Below are positions 1 through 8,606 of a DNA stretch of 64,000 nt, in pieces. The stretch is from assembly GCA_947495985.1 (NCBI GenBank), contig CANMBD010000002.1, positions 62,001-126,000 on the forward strand. Direction: 5' to 3'. The position numbers were made by a program, and so were the translations under genes. Below the pieces are notes generated by a model. It had not been told where the DNA came from. It saw nothing but the letters and a program-made list of their open reading frames with translations, and searched no databases. This DNA comes from an uncultured Sphingomonadaceae bacterium (lineage in GTDB: Bacteria > Pseudomonadota > Alphaproteobacteria > Sphingomonadales > Sphingomonadaceae). The first letter of the stretch is position 1; every line of letters starts with the position of its first letter.

Positions 1-119
1 CCGCCCATTTCTTTCGGCACGACCAACTTTACGTCGACGGACCCGTCATCAGACTTTGCCGATCCATCTCGTCCGCCAGTAGCCGTGGCGTTGGTTTTGT
101 AGATTACATTAACAGCCAT
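1..119 (-). CDS. Organic hydroperoxide resistance protein (Ohr/OsmC family), N-terminal part only
   Basis: The reverse strand begins ATG at 119 and reads MAVNVIYKTNATATGGRDG, then a stretch ending VVPKEMGG at the window edge. The TATATGGRDG-like start followed by a D-V-K-L-x-x-P-K-E-x-G-G segment is typical of Ohr, a thiol peroxidase that reduces organic hydroperoxides using lipoyl partners. Only about 39 codons are present, so the catalytic cysteines lie outside the window and cannot be checked. An AAGGAA ribosome binding site sits about 6 bases before the start. OhrR, its usual regulator, is not visible here. Confidence 0.75.
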   Translation of the reverse strand, partial: MAVNVIYKTNATATGGRDGSAKSDDGSVDVKLVVPKEMG

Positions 120-243
120 CTGAATTTCCTTTGAGGTTAGAATGAGGGCTGACATCTTAGTTAGCCCTCAATGCGAGTCCACCCGGGTGTCTTGCGTAGT
201 TACGGCCAGCCGACCGTTTTGTCATTCGAAGCGAGCGGCCACA

Positions 244-1857
244 TTAGCTCAGCAGATCAAACTCTCCCGCCTCAAACGCCTCGGCCAGTTTGAACTTCTG
301 AATCTTCCCGGAGCCGGTCAGCGGCCATTCCGATACACTGATCCAATAGGCTGGCGTCTTTTGCGGTGACAGGCGCTCGCGGATGAAGGTTTTCAGATCG
401 TCCGCCCGCAATGTCTTGCCGAAACCGCTGCGGAAGAAACAGGCGACCTGCTCGCCCCATTTGTCGTCCGGAATGCCGACAACAGCGACTTCGTCAATCG
501 CGTCATGCTCCAGCATCGCGTTTTCAATCTCCGCCGGGAAAAGATTCTCGCCGCCGCGAATGATCATCTCTTTAACCCGGCCGGTAATCTTGACATAGCC
601 GCGCGCATCCATGCGCCCCAGATCGCCGGTATGCAGCCAGCCTTCGCTATCGATGGCAGCAGCCGTGGCCTCGGGATTGTCATTATAGCCCAGCATCACG
701 CTATAGGCGCGCGCGCAAATCTCGCCTTGGTCGCCGACCGGCAGGACGGTGTTGGTTTGCGGATCACGGATGGAAATCTCCGTATGCGCCGCGGGCTGAC
801 CAATCGTCTGGGTCAGGTCCTCGTCCGAATCTTCATACCAGGCCTGTGTCAGTACGGGCGAGGTTTCGGTCTGGCCGTACACAATCTGGATCGGCGCGCC
901 GAACACCTCCTTGGCATCGCGGCACAGTTGCGGGGCGACCATCGCACCGCCGGACATGATCCGCCGCGTCGAGGAAACATTCTGACCGGATCGGCGCACT
1001 TCGTCGATCAGGGCCACCAGCATGGTCGGCACGCCCAAGATGAACTTGGCCCGCTCGCTTTCAATGACGTTCGCAATCATGACCGGATCAAACATCGGGG
1101 CAAGCAGCATGGTGCCGCACCGGCCAAAGCCGCCCAGTACCAGAATCGCGCAGCCGGTTGTATGGAAAAGCGGCATGGTATGAATGAAGATATCGCCTTG
1201 TCCCATACCGCCCCGGGCCATCGTATCAACCCCATTGCGGACGAGGCCGTTATGATGAAGCACTGCGCCTTTCGGGAAACCGGTCGTGCCGGATGTATAT
1301 TGCAACTGAACCGCATCTTGTGGTTTCGGATCGCGCAACGTGCCGCTATCTTCCCCCGCGTAAAGCGCATCATGATCGCTCAGCAAAATACGGTATTTGA
1401 TAGCCGGAATGTCATCGCAGACCGCATCGGCAATCTCCTGCATCGGGTTCCCGCGAAAGTCGGCGACATAGTAGATTGCCTCGGAACGCGATTGTTCAAG
1501 CACATATTTCAGTTCACGCTTCTGATAGGCCGGATTAACCGTCACCAGCGTCACGCCAGCGAGACCGCAAGCCAGCTCCAGAAGCACCCATTCGGGGACG
1601 TTATTCGCATAGACCGCAACCCGCGCTCCCTCTGCATGGCGACTGGCCAGCGCCCGGCCCAAACGCTCGGCGTCATTCAACAGTTCGGCATAGGTCCAGC
1701 AGCGGTCAATTGCGCCCTCATAGGTCAGCTCTTTCAGCGCCGGCTGATCGGGCGCCTGCGCCGCCGATTGGCGGAGCATATCGCCAACGGTCATCGGAGA
1801 CGGCTCCGGTCCACCTTGCGCTGGAAAATAGGATTCGGTTAGCGCAACGTCATACAT
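244..1857 (-). CDS. AMP-dependent acyl-CoA synthetase (FadD-like)
   Basis: This 537-residue protein belongs to the ANL superfamily of adenylating enzymes, which activate a carboxylic acid with ATP and transfer it to CoA. The ATP-binding motif YTSGTTGFPKGA lies near residue 190. A YGQTETSP motif and the WLHTGDLGRMD hinge region follow, and the C-terminal catalytic lysine sits in the GSGKIQKFKL segment. Length and motif order fit medium/long-chain acyl-CoA synthetases of the FadD/FadK type, but the acyl substrate cannot be read from sequence. A strong AGGAGG ribosome binding site precedes the ATG at 1857. It stands alone between the ohr-like gene and tRNA-Gly. Confidence 0.85.
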   Translation of the reverse strand: MYDVALTESYFPAQGGPEPSPMTVGDMLRQSAAQAPDQPALKELTYEGAIDRCWTYAELLNDAERLGRALASRHAEGARVAVYANNVPEWVLLELACGLAGVTLVTVNPAYQKRELKYVLEQSRSEAIYYVADFRGNPMQEIADAVCDDIPAIKYRILLSDHDALYAGEDSGTLRDPKPQDAVQLQYTSGTTGFPKGAVLHHNGLVRNGVDTMARGGMGQGDIFIHTMPLFHTTGCAILVLGGFGRCGTMLLAPMFDPVMIANVIESERAKFILGVPTMLVALIDEVRRSGQNVSSTRRIMSGGAMVAPQLCRDAKEVFGAPIQIVYGQTETSPVLTQAWYEDSDEDLTQTIGQPAAHTEISIRDPQTNTVLPVGDQGEICARAYSVMLGYNDNPEATAAAIDSEGWLHTGDLGRMDARGYVKITGRVKEMIIRGGENLFPAEIENAMLEHDAIDEVAVVGIPDDKWGEQVACFFRSGFGKTLRADDLKTFIRERLSPQKTPAYWISVSEWPLTGSGKIQKFKLAEAFEAGEFDLLS

Positions 1858-1960
1858 GGGGCAGCCTCCTGATTTTTGTTTCAGGCTAACTGCTGATGAT
1901 AGGCATGTCTAGCGCAGGCAGACATGGGTACTTTTTGTTAGGTTTTGCGGATTTGTGAAC

Positions 1961-2034
1961 TGGAGCGGGTGAAGGGAATCGAACCCTCGTCGTAAGCTTG
2001 GAAGGCTTCTGCTCTACCATTGAGCTACACCCGC
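1961..2034 (-). tRNA. tRNA-Gly (anticodon TCC)
   Basis: The reverse strand folds as a complete cloverleaf. The 5' acceptor strand GCGGGTG pairs with CACCCGC. The D-arm follows, the anticodon loop CTTCCAA carries TCC, and the T-loop is GTTCGATTC. The discriminator is T and the CCA end is encoded. The length is 74 nt. It lies between the acyl-CoA synthetase and glpD. Confidence 0.95.
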
Positions 2035-2079
2035 CTGTTTCCAAGCGCGCCTATTGCCATCGCGATGGCGGCGCGTCAA

Positions 2080-3600
2080 TCAGGAAACAGCGCTGGCCGT
2101 TTTTGTTCTCTCGCCCTGCTGCGCAAACCAGTCCGCAACCGATGCTTTCTCCACGTCGCTCATATGCAGGCCAAGCTTGGACCGGCGCCACAACACGTCT
2201 TCTGCGGCGGTCGCAAATTCATGATCCATCAGCCAGTGCAGCTCAATCTCGTAAAGTCCCGCGCCAAAATGGCGGCCCAGAGCAGCCTCATCGCCGACAT
2301 TGTCGAGCATTTTTGACACATCGGTGCCATAGGCCCGAACTAGCCGGATCATCATATCTTTGCCGACAAACGCCCAGCGCTTACTATATTCCGCGACCAG
2401 AGCATCGAAACCATCTGCGGGGAAATCACCGCCGGGCAATGGTGCATCCTTGGTCCAGTCATCCGTCTCGACATGCAGGGCCGCCTTCAGCGTCTTCATC
2501 GCTTGCCGTGCGAGCACACGGTAGGTGGTTATCTTGCCGCCAAAGACCGACAGCACTGGTGCACCGCCGTCGTCATTATAGTCAAACACATAATCGCGGG
2601 TCACGGTTGAGGCGGACTGGCTGTGGTCATCGAACAACGGCCGCACACCGGAATAGGTCCATTGGACATCGTCGCGGGTCACGGGTTCGGCAAAATATTC
2701 GCTTGCCGCAGAGCAGAGATAGTCGATTTCATTTTCGCTGATCTTCGCCGGACCTTCGTCATAGCTCCACGGCTGGTCCGTCGTGCCGATCAGCGTGTGG
2801 TCGCCTTCATAGGGAATGGCGAAGATGATCCGACCATCCTTATTCTGGAAGATATAGCTGTGATCGCCTTCAAATTTGCGCGCAATGACGATGTGGCTGC
2901 CTTTGACGAGGCGCAGTTTTGCGGCGTTGCTGCTCTGGTCATAAAGCGCCGTTACCGGATCAACCCAGGGCCCGGCGGCATTGATCAACACTCTGGCCTG
3001 TTCAGTCGCTTCGCCATCATGCCCTTTAAGCTGCCCCTTTAATTGCAAGGTCCAATGATCGGCGCTGCGTTCGATACCAACACATTCGGTCTGTGTCCGG
3101 ATATCAGCGCCGCGCTCCTTGGCATCGCGGGCCGTCAATGACACCAGCCGCGCGTCCTCCACCCAGCAATCGGAATAGGCAAAACCCTTTTTCAATCGCT
3201 TTTGCAGAGGGGCTCCGCGAGAATCTTTGAGCAAGTTGAGGCTCTTTGTCCCCGGCAACAAAGACCGCGTCCCAAGATGATCATAGAGAAACAGGCCAAG
3301 CCGCAGGAACCAAGCCGGGCGCATGCCTTCATCCACTGGCAACACAAACCGCATTGGCCAGATGATGTGCGGCGCATTGCGCAGCAGTACTTCGCGTTCC
3401 TGCAACGCTTTGCGCACCAGACTAAATTCATAATGTTCCAGATAGCGCAGGCCGCCATGGACCAGCTTGGTGCTCGCCGACGATGTGTGCGCCGCCAGAT
3501 CGTCGCGCTCAACCAGCAGAACTTTCAGACCCCGGCCCACTGCATCGCGCGCAATGCCCACGCCGTTTATGCCGCCACCAATTATCGCTAAATCATGCAT
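2080..3600 (-). CDS. glpD: Aerobic glycerol-3-phosphate dehydrogenase
   Basis: GlpD is a membrane-associated FAD enzyme that oxidises sn-glycerol 3-phosphate to dihydroxyacetone phosphate and passes electrons to quinone. The N-terminus reads DLAIIGGGINGVGIARDA, a textbook FAD-binding Rossmann fingerprint. It is followed by SSASTKLVHGGLRYLEH, the family signature. A second signature, KGSHIVI, and the C-terminal GlpD domain (about residues 380-490) are also present. I place the start at the ATG at 3600 (506 residues), directly before the Rossmann fold; ATGs at 3612 and 3648 only add non-conserved residues. No glpK, glpF or glpR is adjacent, so it appears to be a stand-alone gene. Confidence 0.93.
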   Translation of the reverse strand: MHDLAIIGGGINGVGIARDAVGRGLKVLLVERDDLAAHTSSASTKLVHGGLRYLEHYEFSLVRKALQEREVLLRNAPHIIWPMRFVLPVDEGMRPAWFLRLGLFLYDHLGTRSLLPGTKSLNLLKDSRGAPLQKRLKKGFAYSDCWVEDARLVSLTARDAKERGADIRTQTECVGIERSADHWTLQLKGQLKGHDGEATEQARVLINAAGPWVDPVTALYDQSSNAAKLRLVKGSHIVIARKFEGDHSYIFQNKDGRIIFAIPYEGDHTLIGTTDQPWSYDEGPAKISENEIDYLCSAASEYFAEPVTRDDVQWTYSGVRPLFDDHSQSASTVTRDYVFDYNDDGGAPVLSVFGGKITTYRVLARQAMKTLKAALHVETDDWTKDAPLPGGDFPADGFDALVAEYSKRWAFVGKDMMIRLVRAYGTDVSKMLDNVGDEAALGRHFGAGLYEIELHWLMDHEFATAAEDVLWRRSKLGLHMSDVEKASVADWFAQQGERTKTASAVS

Positions 3601-3707
3601 AGCCAGCCTCATAGAGCTTCTGGCCAGATGTTCAATGTTGCAGTGCAATATAGTTCATTTGGCGTGGTCAGTACTGGAAGAATTTACAAACGCCCCGTTA
3701 AGTAACC

Positions 3708-4100
3708 TCACTGATCTTCCTGCGGCAAACCGTCAGCAATGTCATAATAATCGCCTTTGTCCGCTACAAAAATATGGCCCGAAAGCTTCGCCTGTGTCGG
3801 CCCGTCAAACGCACCCATAGCAACGGCGGTTGTTTCACGCCCCACCGGGTCCCAGAACAGGAAGGAACCACAGGTTTCACAGAAACCCCGCCGAACTTTT
3901 TCGGAAGATTGATACCAACGCAGATTCTCCCCGCCTTCGACAGTCAACCTGTCGCGCAGCACGTCAGTGGAAGCCCAATAGTGACCGGATTGCTTGCGGC
4001 ATTGCGAGCAGTGGCAAACGTTCGGTCCGGGCAGGTCACCTTCGACTGCAATTGTCACCGCACCGCAGAGGCAGGAACCTCTATATATCGTGTCTTGCAT
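3708..4100 (-). CDS. GFA/CENP-V family zinc-binding protein
   Basis: This protein of about 130 residues has the GFA (glutathione-dependent formaldehyde-activating enzyme-like, CENP-V) fold. The first zinc motif is CLCGAV and the second is CHCSQCRKQSG. The third cysteine pair is CETCGS and is followed by the usual W-D-P segment. The family binds two zinc ions. A few members react with glutathione adducts of formaldehyde, but most have no proven activity, so none is assigned. The ATG at 4100 is preferred because GGAGTGAAC stands just upstream and the homologous region begins there. It diverges from the outer-membrane protein gene at 4213. Confidence 0.85.
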   Translation of the reverse strand: MQDTIYRGSCLCGAVTIAVEGDLPGPNVCHCSQCRKQSGHYWASTDVLRDRLTVEGGENLRWYQSSEKVRRGFCETCGSFLFWDPVGRETTAVAMGAFDGPTQAKLSGHIFVADKGDYYDIADGLPQEDQ

Positions 4101-4212
4101 GTTCACTCCATTAAATTTGACGCGTGTGTAACCGGACACCGGTTCACCGCGAAAAGCTTTCTGTCCCCCAACTCTAATGGTGCGCGTGATTGCACCGAGA
4201 AAGATAGTTTAC

Positions 4213-4986
4213 ATGAATTATAACAAAAATCTTCGCCATTCTGTCGCTCTTGCCGGCTTGGCCAGCGGTCTGCTTTTTTCGGGGCAGGCCCTCGCCCAGT
4301 CTGAAGACGACAGAGAAGAAGGATTTTATCTGTCTGCATCCGCAGCCGCAGAATTTTTGAACGATAGTGACTTTGTCGGCACCCAAAACCCCGATGCAGG
4401 TGTTCCCGGCGTCGCGGGCGCTCCCGCCAATGTGAATGTGGAATATGACACAGGCTTCGCCTTGAGAGGCGCGATCGGTTATCAGTTTAAAAACGGCCTG
4501 ATCCCGTTTCTGAAACCCCGCGTCGAAGTGGAAGCGAGCTATGCGGAAGCAGATGTGGGCGGCGGCGCGTTTAACGGCGGCAATCAAACGTTTGGCGGCA
4601 GCATCAACCGTTTCACCGCAACGGCGGCGCTCTATAATGACATTGTCTGGTCGCCCAATCAGAAGATCATTCCCTATTTCGGCAGCGGTATTGGCATTGG
4701 TGTAGTTGATGCGGACATCAACTACTTTCCCAACAATGGCGTCGCGACCGCACCAACTTTTGAAGTAGACGGAAACCCAACCGGCCTGGTGACGTTCAGC
4801 GCCATTGGCGCAACCGTGAAAGCCAGCAAACGCTTCGATATCTTTGCAGAAGGCCGCTATACCAAGGTCTATCGCCGCGACTTTACGCGCAGCTTTGTGG
4901 CGGGCGGCGGTGAGGGCTTCAACGCCAATCTGCGTGATGACACAGAGTCTTTCGGTGTCGGTCTTGGTGTTCGTGCCAAATTCTAA
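4213..4986 (+). CDS. Outer-membrane beta-barrel protein
   Basis: This 257-residue protein starts with a Sec signal peptide (NLRHSVALAGLASGLLFSG) and a QALAQ cleavage site. The mature part alternates polar and hydrophobic residues in short strands with many glycines and aromatics. It ends in a C-terminal strand closing with phenylalanine (GVGLGVRAKF), the usual signal for the BAM assembly machinery. The pattern resembles small 8-stranded barrels of the OmpA/OmpW/porin-like type. No specific function is visible. The start at 4213 is chosen because the signal peptide follows directly; the in-frame ATG at 4177 would add residues overlapping the divergent promoter region. A bidirectional terminator follows at 5017. 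Confidence 0.75.
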   Translation: MNYNKNLRHSVALAGLASGLLFSGQALAQSEDDREEGFYLSASAAAEFLNDSDFVGTQNPDAGVPGVAGAPANVNVEYDTGFALRGAIGYQFKNGLIPFLKPRVEVEASYAEADVGGGAFNGGNQTFGGSINRFTATAALYNDIVWSPNQKIIPYFGSGIGIGVVDADINYFPNNGVATAPTFEVDGNPTGLVTFSAIGATVKASKRFDIFAEGRYTKVYRRDFTRSFVAGGGEGFNANLRDDTESFGVGLGVRAKF

Positions 4987-5016
4987 AAATACTGCCTTCT
5001 AAATAGAGAGCAGAAA

Positions 5017-5049
5017 TAAAAAAGGCCGGGAGCGATCCCGGCCTTTTTT
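5017..5049. terminator. Bidirectional rho-independent terminator between the barrel protein gene and rplA
   Basis: A perfect 8-bp stem, GGCCGGGA (5024-5031) and TCCCGGCC (5036-5043), closes a GCGA tetraloop. It has an A-run on the left and a T-run on the right, so it can act on both strands. It lies between the convergent genes ending at 4986 and 5073. Confidence 0.9.
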
Positions 5050-5072
5050 CAATCATCAAGAGAAACGCTAGA

Positions 5073-5774
5073 TTACGCGCCTTCAATCTCGCTGAGATCG
5101 ATCTTCAGGCCGGGGCCCATGGTCGAGCTCAGACCGATTTTCTTGACATATTTGCCTTTCGCGCCGGTTGGCTTGGCTTTGACAACCGCGTTCACCAGAG
5201 CATCGAAATTCTTGCGCAGATCTGCTTCCTTGAAGCTCGTCTTGCCGATGCCATTGTGGATGATACCCGCTTTTTCAACGCGATATTCGATCTGGCCGCC
5301 CTTGGCGTCCTTGACCGCTTGCGCGACATTCGGAGTAACCGTGCCGAGTTTCGGGTTAGGCATCAGGCCTTTAGGACCCAGAACCTTACCGAGACGGCCA
5401 ACAACGCCCATCATGTCAGGGGTTGCAATGACACGGTCGAAGTTGAGATCGCCGCCTTGCATGGCTTCCATCAGGTCCTCTGCGCCGACAACATCTGCGC
5501 CAGCTTCTTTCGCTTCATCTGCTTTGGCGTCCTTGGCGAACACAGCAACCCGGCTGTCTTTACCGGTACCGGCAGGAAGAGAAATCACGCCGCGGACCAT
5601 CTGGTCAGCATGACGCGGATCAACACCAAGGTTGATCGCAATGTCGAGCGTTTCGTCAAATTTTGACTTCGATGCCAAGGCCTTGATCGCCTTGATTGCT
5701 TCATCAATGCCATAGAGCTTTTCGCGATCAACAGCTTCGTTTGCAGCTTTTGCACGTTTGGTGAGTTTGGCCAT
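5073..5774 (-). CDS. rplA: 50S ribosomal protein L1
   Basis: L1 binds 23S rRNA at the L1 stalk, which helps move deacylated tRNA out of the E site. The 233-residue protein opens with [10 protein letters not shown] and contains the L1 signature region with [17 protein letters not shown] near residue 130. It ends with [13 protein letters not shown] residues. It starts three bases after the rplK stop codon, so the two are co-transcribed. In many bacteria L1 represses its own operon by binding a mimic of its rRNA site; I did not identify that site here. The operon ends at the terminator at 5017, and rplJ, rplL and rpoB do not follow. Confidence 0.97.
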   Translation of the reverse strand: MAKLTKRAKAANEAVDREKLYGIDEAIKAIKALASKSKFDETLDIAINLGVDPRHADQMVRGVISLPAGTGKDSRVAVFAKDAKADEAKEAGADVVGAEDLMEAMQGGDLNFDRVIATPDMMGVVGRLGKVLGPKGLMPNPKLGTVTPNVAQAVKDAKGGQIEYRVEKAGIIHNGIGKTSFKEADLRKNFDALVNAVVKAKPTGAKGKYVKKIGLSSTMGPGLKIDLSEIEGA

Positions 5775-5777
5775 GTC

Positions 5778-6209
5778 TTATCCCTCCACCACTTCGATGC
5801 CCATCGAACGGGCGCTACCGGCAATGATCTTCATGGCTTGGTCAATGTCATTGGCATTGAGATCGGCCATTTTCGCTTCTGCAATTTCTTTCAGCTGCGA
5901 CGTTTTGATCGTACCAGCCACTTCCTTGCCAGGCTCCTGAGAACCTTTTTTCAGCTTGGTCAATTTCTTGATCATATAGCTGGCAGGTGGTGTCTTGGTT
6001 TCAAAGGTGAAGCTGCGATCCGCATAGACCGTGATCTTGGTCGGGATCGGGGCGCCTTTTTCCATCTTGTCTGTAGCCGCGTTAAACGCCTTACAGAATT
6101 CCATGATGTTAACGCCGCGCTGACCCAATGCTGGGCCGATTGGCGGGGATGGATTTGCAATACCGGCAGGTACTTGCAAATTGATGTAGCCATCAATTTT
6201 TTTAGCCAT
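5778..6209 (-). CDS. rplK: 50S ribosomal protein L11
   Basis: L11 forms the GTPase-associated centre of the large subunit and is needed for RelA/Rel to sense uncharged tRNA. At 143 residues it has the normal length. The N-terminal domain contains [20 protein letters not shown] with the proline-rich linker. The C-terminal rRNA-binding domain ends near the [12 protein letters not shown] motif. It is the first gene of a two-gene unit with rplA. The gap of about 160 bases up to nusG may hold a promoter or leader but I see no clear element there. Confidence 0.97.
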   Translation of the reverse strand: MAKKIDGYINLQVPAGIANPSPPIGPALGQRGVNIMEFCKAFNAATDKMEKGAPIPTKITVYADRSFTFETKTPPASYMIKKLTKLKKGSQEPGKEVAGTIKTSQLKEIAEAKMADLNANDIDQAMKIIAGSARSMGIEVVEG

Positions 6210-6370
6210 TTGGCTGTCCTTTCATTTTATCTCCGCCGAAGCTCCGTCAGGAGCGAAGGAGGATCAAATTAAGCGGTCAAACAGCAGGTCCGAAGACCAG
6301 CCTCCCGCATTGGTGATCCAGTGGCTCAAAGCCGCTGGGGTTTATCCGGTGGCACAAACCACCAAATCTC

Positions 6371-6904
6371 TTATTTCGCGACTTCTACCTGCTCAAAATC
6401 AAGTTCGACAGGGGTCGCGCGGCCAAAGATCGATACCGATACCTTGACGCGGTTTTTCTCGAAATCCAGTTCTTCGACAATACCGTTGAAGCTGGCGAAG
6501 GGGCCGTCCAATACCTTGATCTGGTCGCCAATTTCGTAATTGACGGTGATCCGCTGTTTCGGCGCGTTGGCGGCTTCCTCTTTGGTGTTAAGGATGCGCG
6601 CGGCTTCCGCTTCACTAATCGCCTGCGGCTTGGTGGTACCGAGGAAGCCTGTGACTTTTGGCTGATCCTTGACCAGGTGATAAACATCATCGGTCATCTG
6701 TAATTTCGCGAGGACATAGCCGGGGAAGAATTTCCGCTCCGACTGGACTTTCTTGCCGCGGCGCACTTCGGTCACCGTTTCAGTCGGGACTTCGATTTCC
6801 TCAACCAGCTGGGTCAGGCCCAGACGCTTGGCATCCGCCTCAATGGCTTCTTTGACCTTATGCTCAAAGCCCGAATAAGCGTGAATGATATACCAGCGTG
6901 CCAT
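6371..6904 (-). CDS. nusG: Transcription termination/antitermination factor NusG
   Basis: NusG binds RNA polymerase and increases its processivity. It also links polymerase to Rho and to the leading ribosome through S10. The 177-residue protein starts with [16 protein letters not shown], the typical NGN domain start, and has the FPGYVLAKL motif near residue 60. Its C-terminal KOW domain (about residues 125-177) contains [20 protein letters not shown]. It is directly downstream of secE and upstream of rplK, the conserved order. Confidence 0.97.
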   Translation of the reverse strand: MARWYIIHAYSGFEHKVKEAIEADAKRLGLTQLVEEIEVPTETVTEVRRGKKVQSERKFFPGYVLAKLQMTDDVYHLVKDQPKVTGFLGTTKPQAISEAEAARILNTKEEAANAPKQRITVNYEIGDQIKVLDGPFASFNGIVEELDFEKNRVKVSVSIFGRATPVELDFEQVEVAK

Positions 6905-6941
6905 CTATAAATAACCTGTTCTAAATTGCGTTTCGGACCGC

Positions 6942-7145
6942 TTAGCCGCCCTTGGCCAACCCAAGCAGCCAGCCAACAACACCGTTGAAAACCGAATCAA
7001 TGGCGAGGAAAAACAGCGCCAAAATCGTGGTCATGATCAACACCATGATCGCGGTGCGGACCGTGTCGGGCCATGTTGGCCAGACAACCTTGCTGTTTTC
7101 GGCGCGGACTTGCCGCATAAATTCGCCGGGATTGACTTTCGCCAT
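6942..7145 (-). CDS. secE: Preprotein translocase subunit SecE
   Basis: SecE clamps the SecY channel in the inner membrane. This 67-residue, single-membrane-segment form is the short type common outside enterobacteria. The amphipathic N-terminal helix contains F-M-R-Q-V-R-A-E-N-S-K-V-V-W-P, the conserved SecE signature. The transmembrane segment follows at about residues 30-50. It lies 37 bases before nusG. The tRNA-Trp gene that usually precedes secE in this group lies 2.8 kb further upstream. Confidence 0.95.
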   Translation of the reverse strand: MAKVNPGEFMRQVRAENSKVVWPTWPDTVRTAIMVLIMTTILALFFLAIDSVFNGVVGWLLGLAKGG

Positions 7146-7290
7146 GGTTCGATTCCTAAATTTCTATTTCCCCAAACCCGGCATAAACTCCGGGTGTCAG
7201 TCTGTCGACTGGGTTCGGATATATGCATGATTTCGGAAAGCACCAGCCCTTTAGCTCGTGATTCCCGATTCCGCAAGGAAAGAGTGGGAT

Positions 7291-7866
7291 TTAGTCGCCG
7301 TGTTTCGCCGCGATGATCGACCTTATCCATGGCAGATGTTCGCGGCCCAGAAAAAGCTGGTCCGCTATCAGATAAGAAGGTGCCTCAAAAATTCCTGATT
7401 CTTCCGCTCTGGAACGAATGGAGTCCAGTTTCACGGACGCCGATTCCCAATCCGGACGGTCCATATCGACGGATTGCAGCAGCGTTTCAACCGCCGTTTC
7501 ATCAGCCAAGTCCGCCCGCTCCGCCCAATAGGCCGCAAAAGCGGCGCGCAAAAAGGGTACAGGGTCACCCTCAATCATAGCCAGCGCCGCAAGCGCAGCA
7601 TCAGAGCCAGCTGGCATATCGGAAAATTGCATATCCCGGCCTTGCACCGCCGCATAGTGTAAATGAATGTCCCGCTGGGCGGCCGCACGCACGCGGCGAT
7701 GCCGTTCGCCGACAGTTTCATTTTCTTGCTCTTTGGGCACGAAAAAAGGACGCACCGAGAATGGAAGCCAGTCGATGGCAATGCCTGTTTCCCTCGCCAG
7801 CTCCAATGTCGGTTCCAGCGCGAGATAAGACGCGGCCGATTTGAAATCGATATAAACCGTCAACAT
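7291..7866 (-). CDS. Thioredoxin-fold isomerase-like protein (DsbA / HCCA isomerase family), copy 1
   Basis: This 191-residue protein belongs to the DsbA-like superfamily represented by 2-hydroxychromene-2-carboxylate isomerase and kappa-class glutathione transferases. It begins MLTVYIDFKSAASYLALEPTL, where the CxxC position of DsbA is replaced by SAAS. It therefore cannot be a dithiol oxidase, and a glutathione-dependent or isomerase role is more likely. The C-terminal F-x-A-P-S-Y-L-I-A-D-Q-L-F-x-G-R-E-H-L motif matches the cis-proline loop of this family. Its start lies just past the stop of the related upstream gene, so the pair is translated as an operon. The substrate is unknown. Confidence 0.75.
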   Translation of the reverse strand: MLTVYIDFKSAASYLALEPTLELARETGIAIDWLPFSVRPFFVPKEQENETVGERHRRVRAAAQRDIHLHYAAVQGRDMQFSDMPAGSDAALAALAMIEGDPVPFLRAAFAAYWAERADLADETAVETLLQSVDMDRPDWESASVKLDSIRSRAEESGIFEAPSYLIADQLFLGREHLPWIRSIIAAKHGD

Positions 7867-8567
7867 GGCCCTACCCCCATGTTATCCGCCTCCAGGCCGT
7901 CAATCTCATAAGCAATATCGGGCGCAGGTCCTTCCCTTCCCTGCAAGTGCCAGCGTACATAGGGCAGGTGTTCGCGGCCAAACAGAATGGTGCCGTCAAT
8001 CACATAAGTCGGCACACCATAAATACCGCTGGGGTGCAGCTGTGGTTGAAGTTGGTCATGTTGAACGCGGCCTTCGCCTTTCGCAAATTCTGAGAATCCG
8101 CTCGAATCGATTCCAGCCTTTTCCAGACAGGTCTCGACCACCGCCATATCTTCAATATCAAGCTCTCGCCGCCAAAAGGGTGGATAGACGGCTTCGAAAT
8201 AATCGCCGAGCCGGTCCGGTGCCGTCTGCATGACCCACAAAATCCCGATATTGGGAATGGATGAATCCCAGATCTTCTCGGTGCCTTTCAGCATAAACCC
8301 CTGACGCTCGGCATAGCGGCGCGCATCGCGATAGGCATATTTGACCCAGCTCCATTGGCTGGTGCTGCGTGTACTCTCGACGACCTTCCCCTCTTTTTTG
8401 CGCGCCGAGCCGAGATAGCTTGGGATATCAAGTGTCAGTGGCCGCCAGTCAAAGCGCATCCCGAGCGACTTCTCCAGTGCCAGCGTTGGCCGGATCGCGG
8501 CAAAGGCATAGGGACTCTTGATGTCGACATAAACGATCAGCGGCGCGTCACTCTCCAAGGCCTTCAC
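7860..8567 (-). CDS. Thioredoxin-fold isomerase-like protein (DsbA / HCCA isomerase family), copy 2
   Basis: This 235-residue paralogue of the downstream gene reads IVYVDIKSPYAFAAIRPTLA at the N-terminus. The KSPYA segment again lacks a CxxC. The cis-proline region YGVPTYVIDGTILFGREHLP is conserved with that of its neighbour. The start is a GTG at 8567 with AAGGAG seven bases upstream; the nearby ATG is out of frame. The stop codon overlaps the start region of copy 1 by a few bases, so coupling is likely. Together with the phytanoyl-CoA dioxygenase-like gene upstream, this suggests a small catabolic or detoxification unit, but that is inference. Confidence 0.75.
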   Translation of the reverse strand: MKALESDAPLIVYVDIKSPYAFAAIRPTLALEKSLGMRFDWRPLTLDIPSYLGSARKKEGKVVESTRSTSQWSWVKYAYRDARRYAERQGFMLKGTEKIWDSSIPNIGILWVMQTAPDRLGDYFEAVYPPFWRRELDIEDMAVVETCLEKAGIDSSGFSEFAKGEGRVQHDQLQPQLHPSGIYGVPTYVIDGTILFGREHLPYVRWHLQGREGPAPDIAYEIDGLEADNMGVGPC

Positions 8568-8606
8568 ACATTATCTCCTTGGGTCATGAATGGATGAGAG
8601 ATCAGT

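Noticed and set aside
505..1842. Long open frame antisense to the acyl-CoA synthetase gene
   Set aside because: It is the mirror of a strongly conserved gene; its translation is rich in His, Arg and Gln with no domain.
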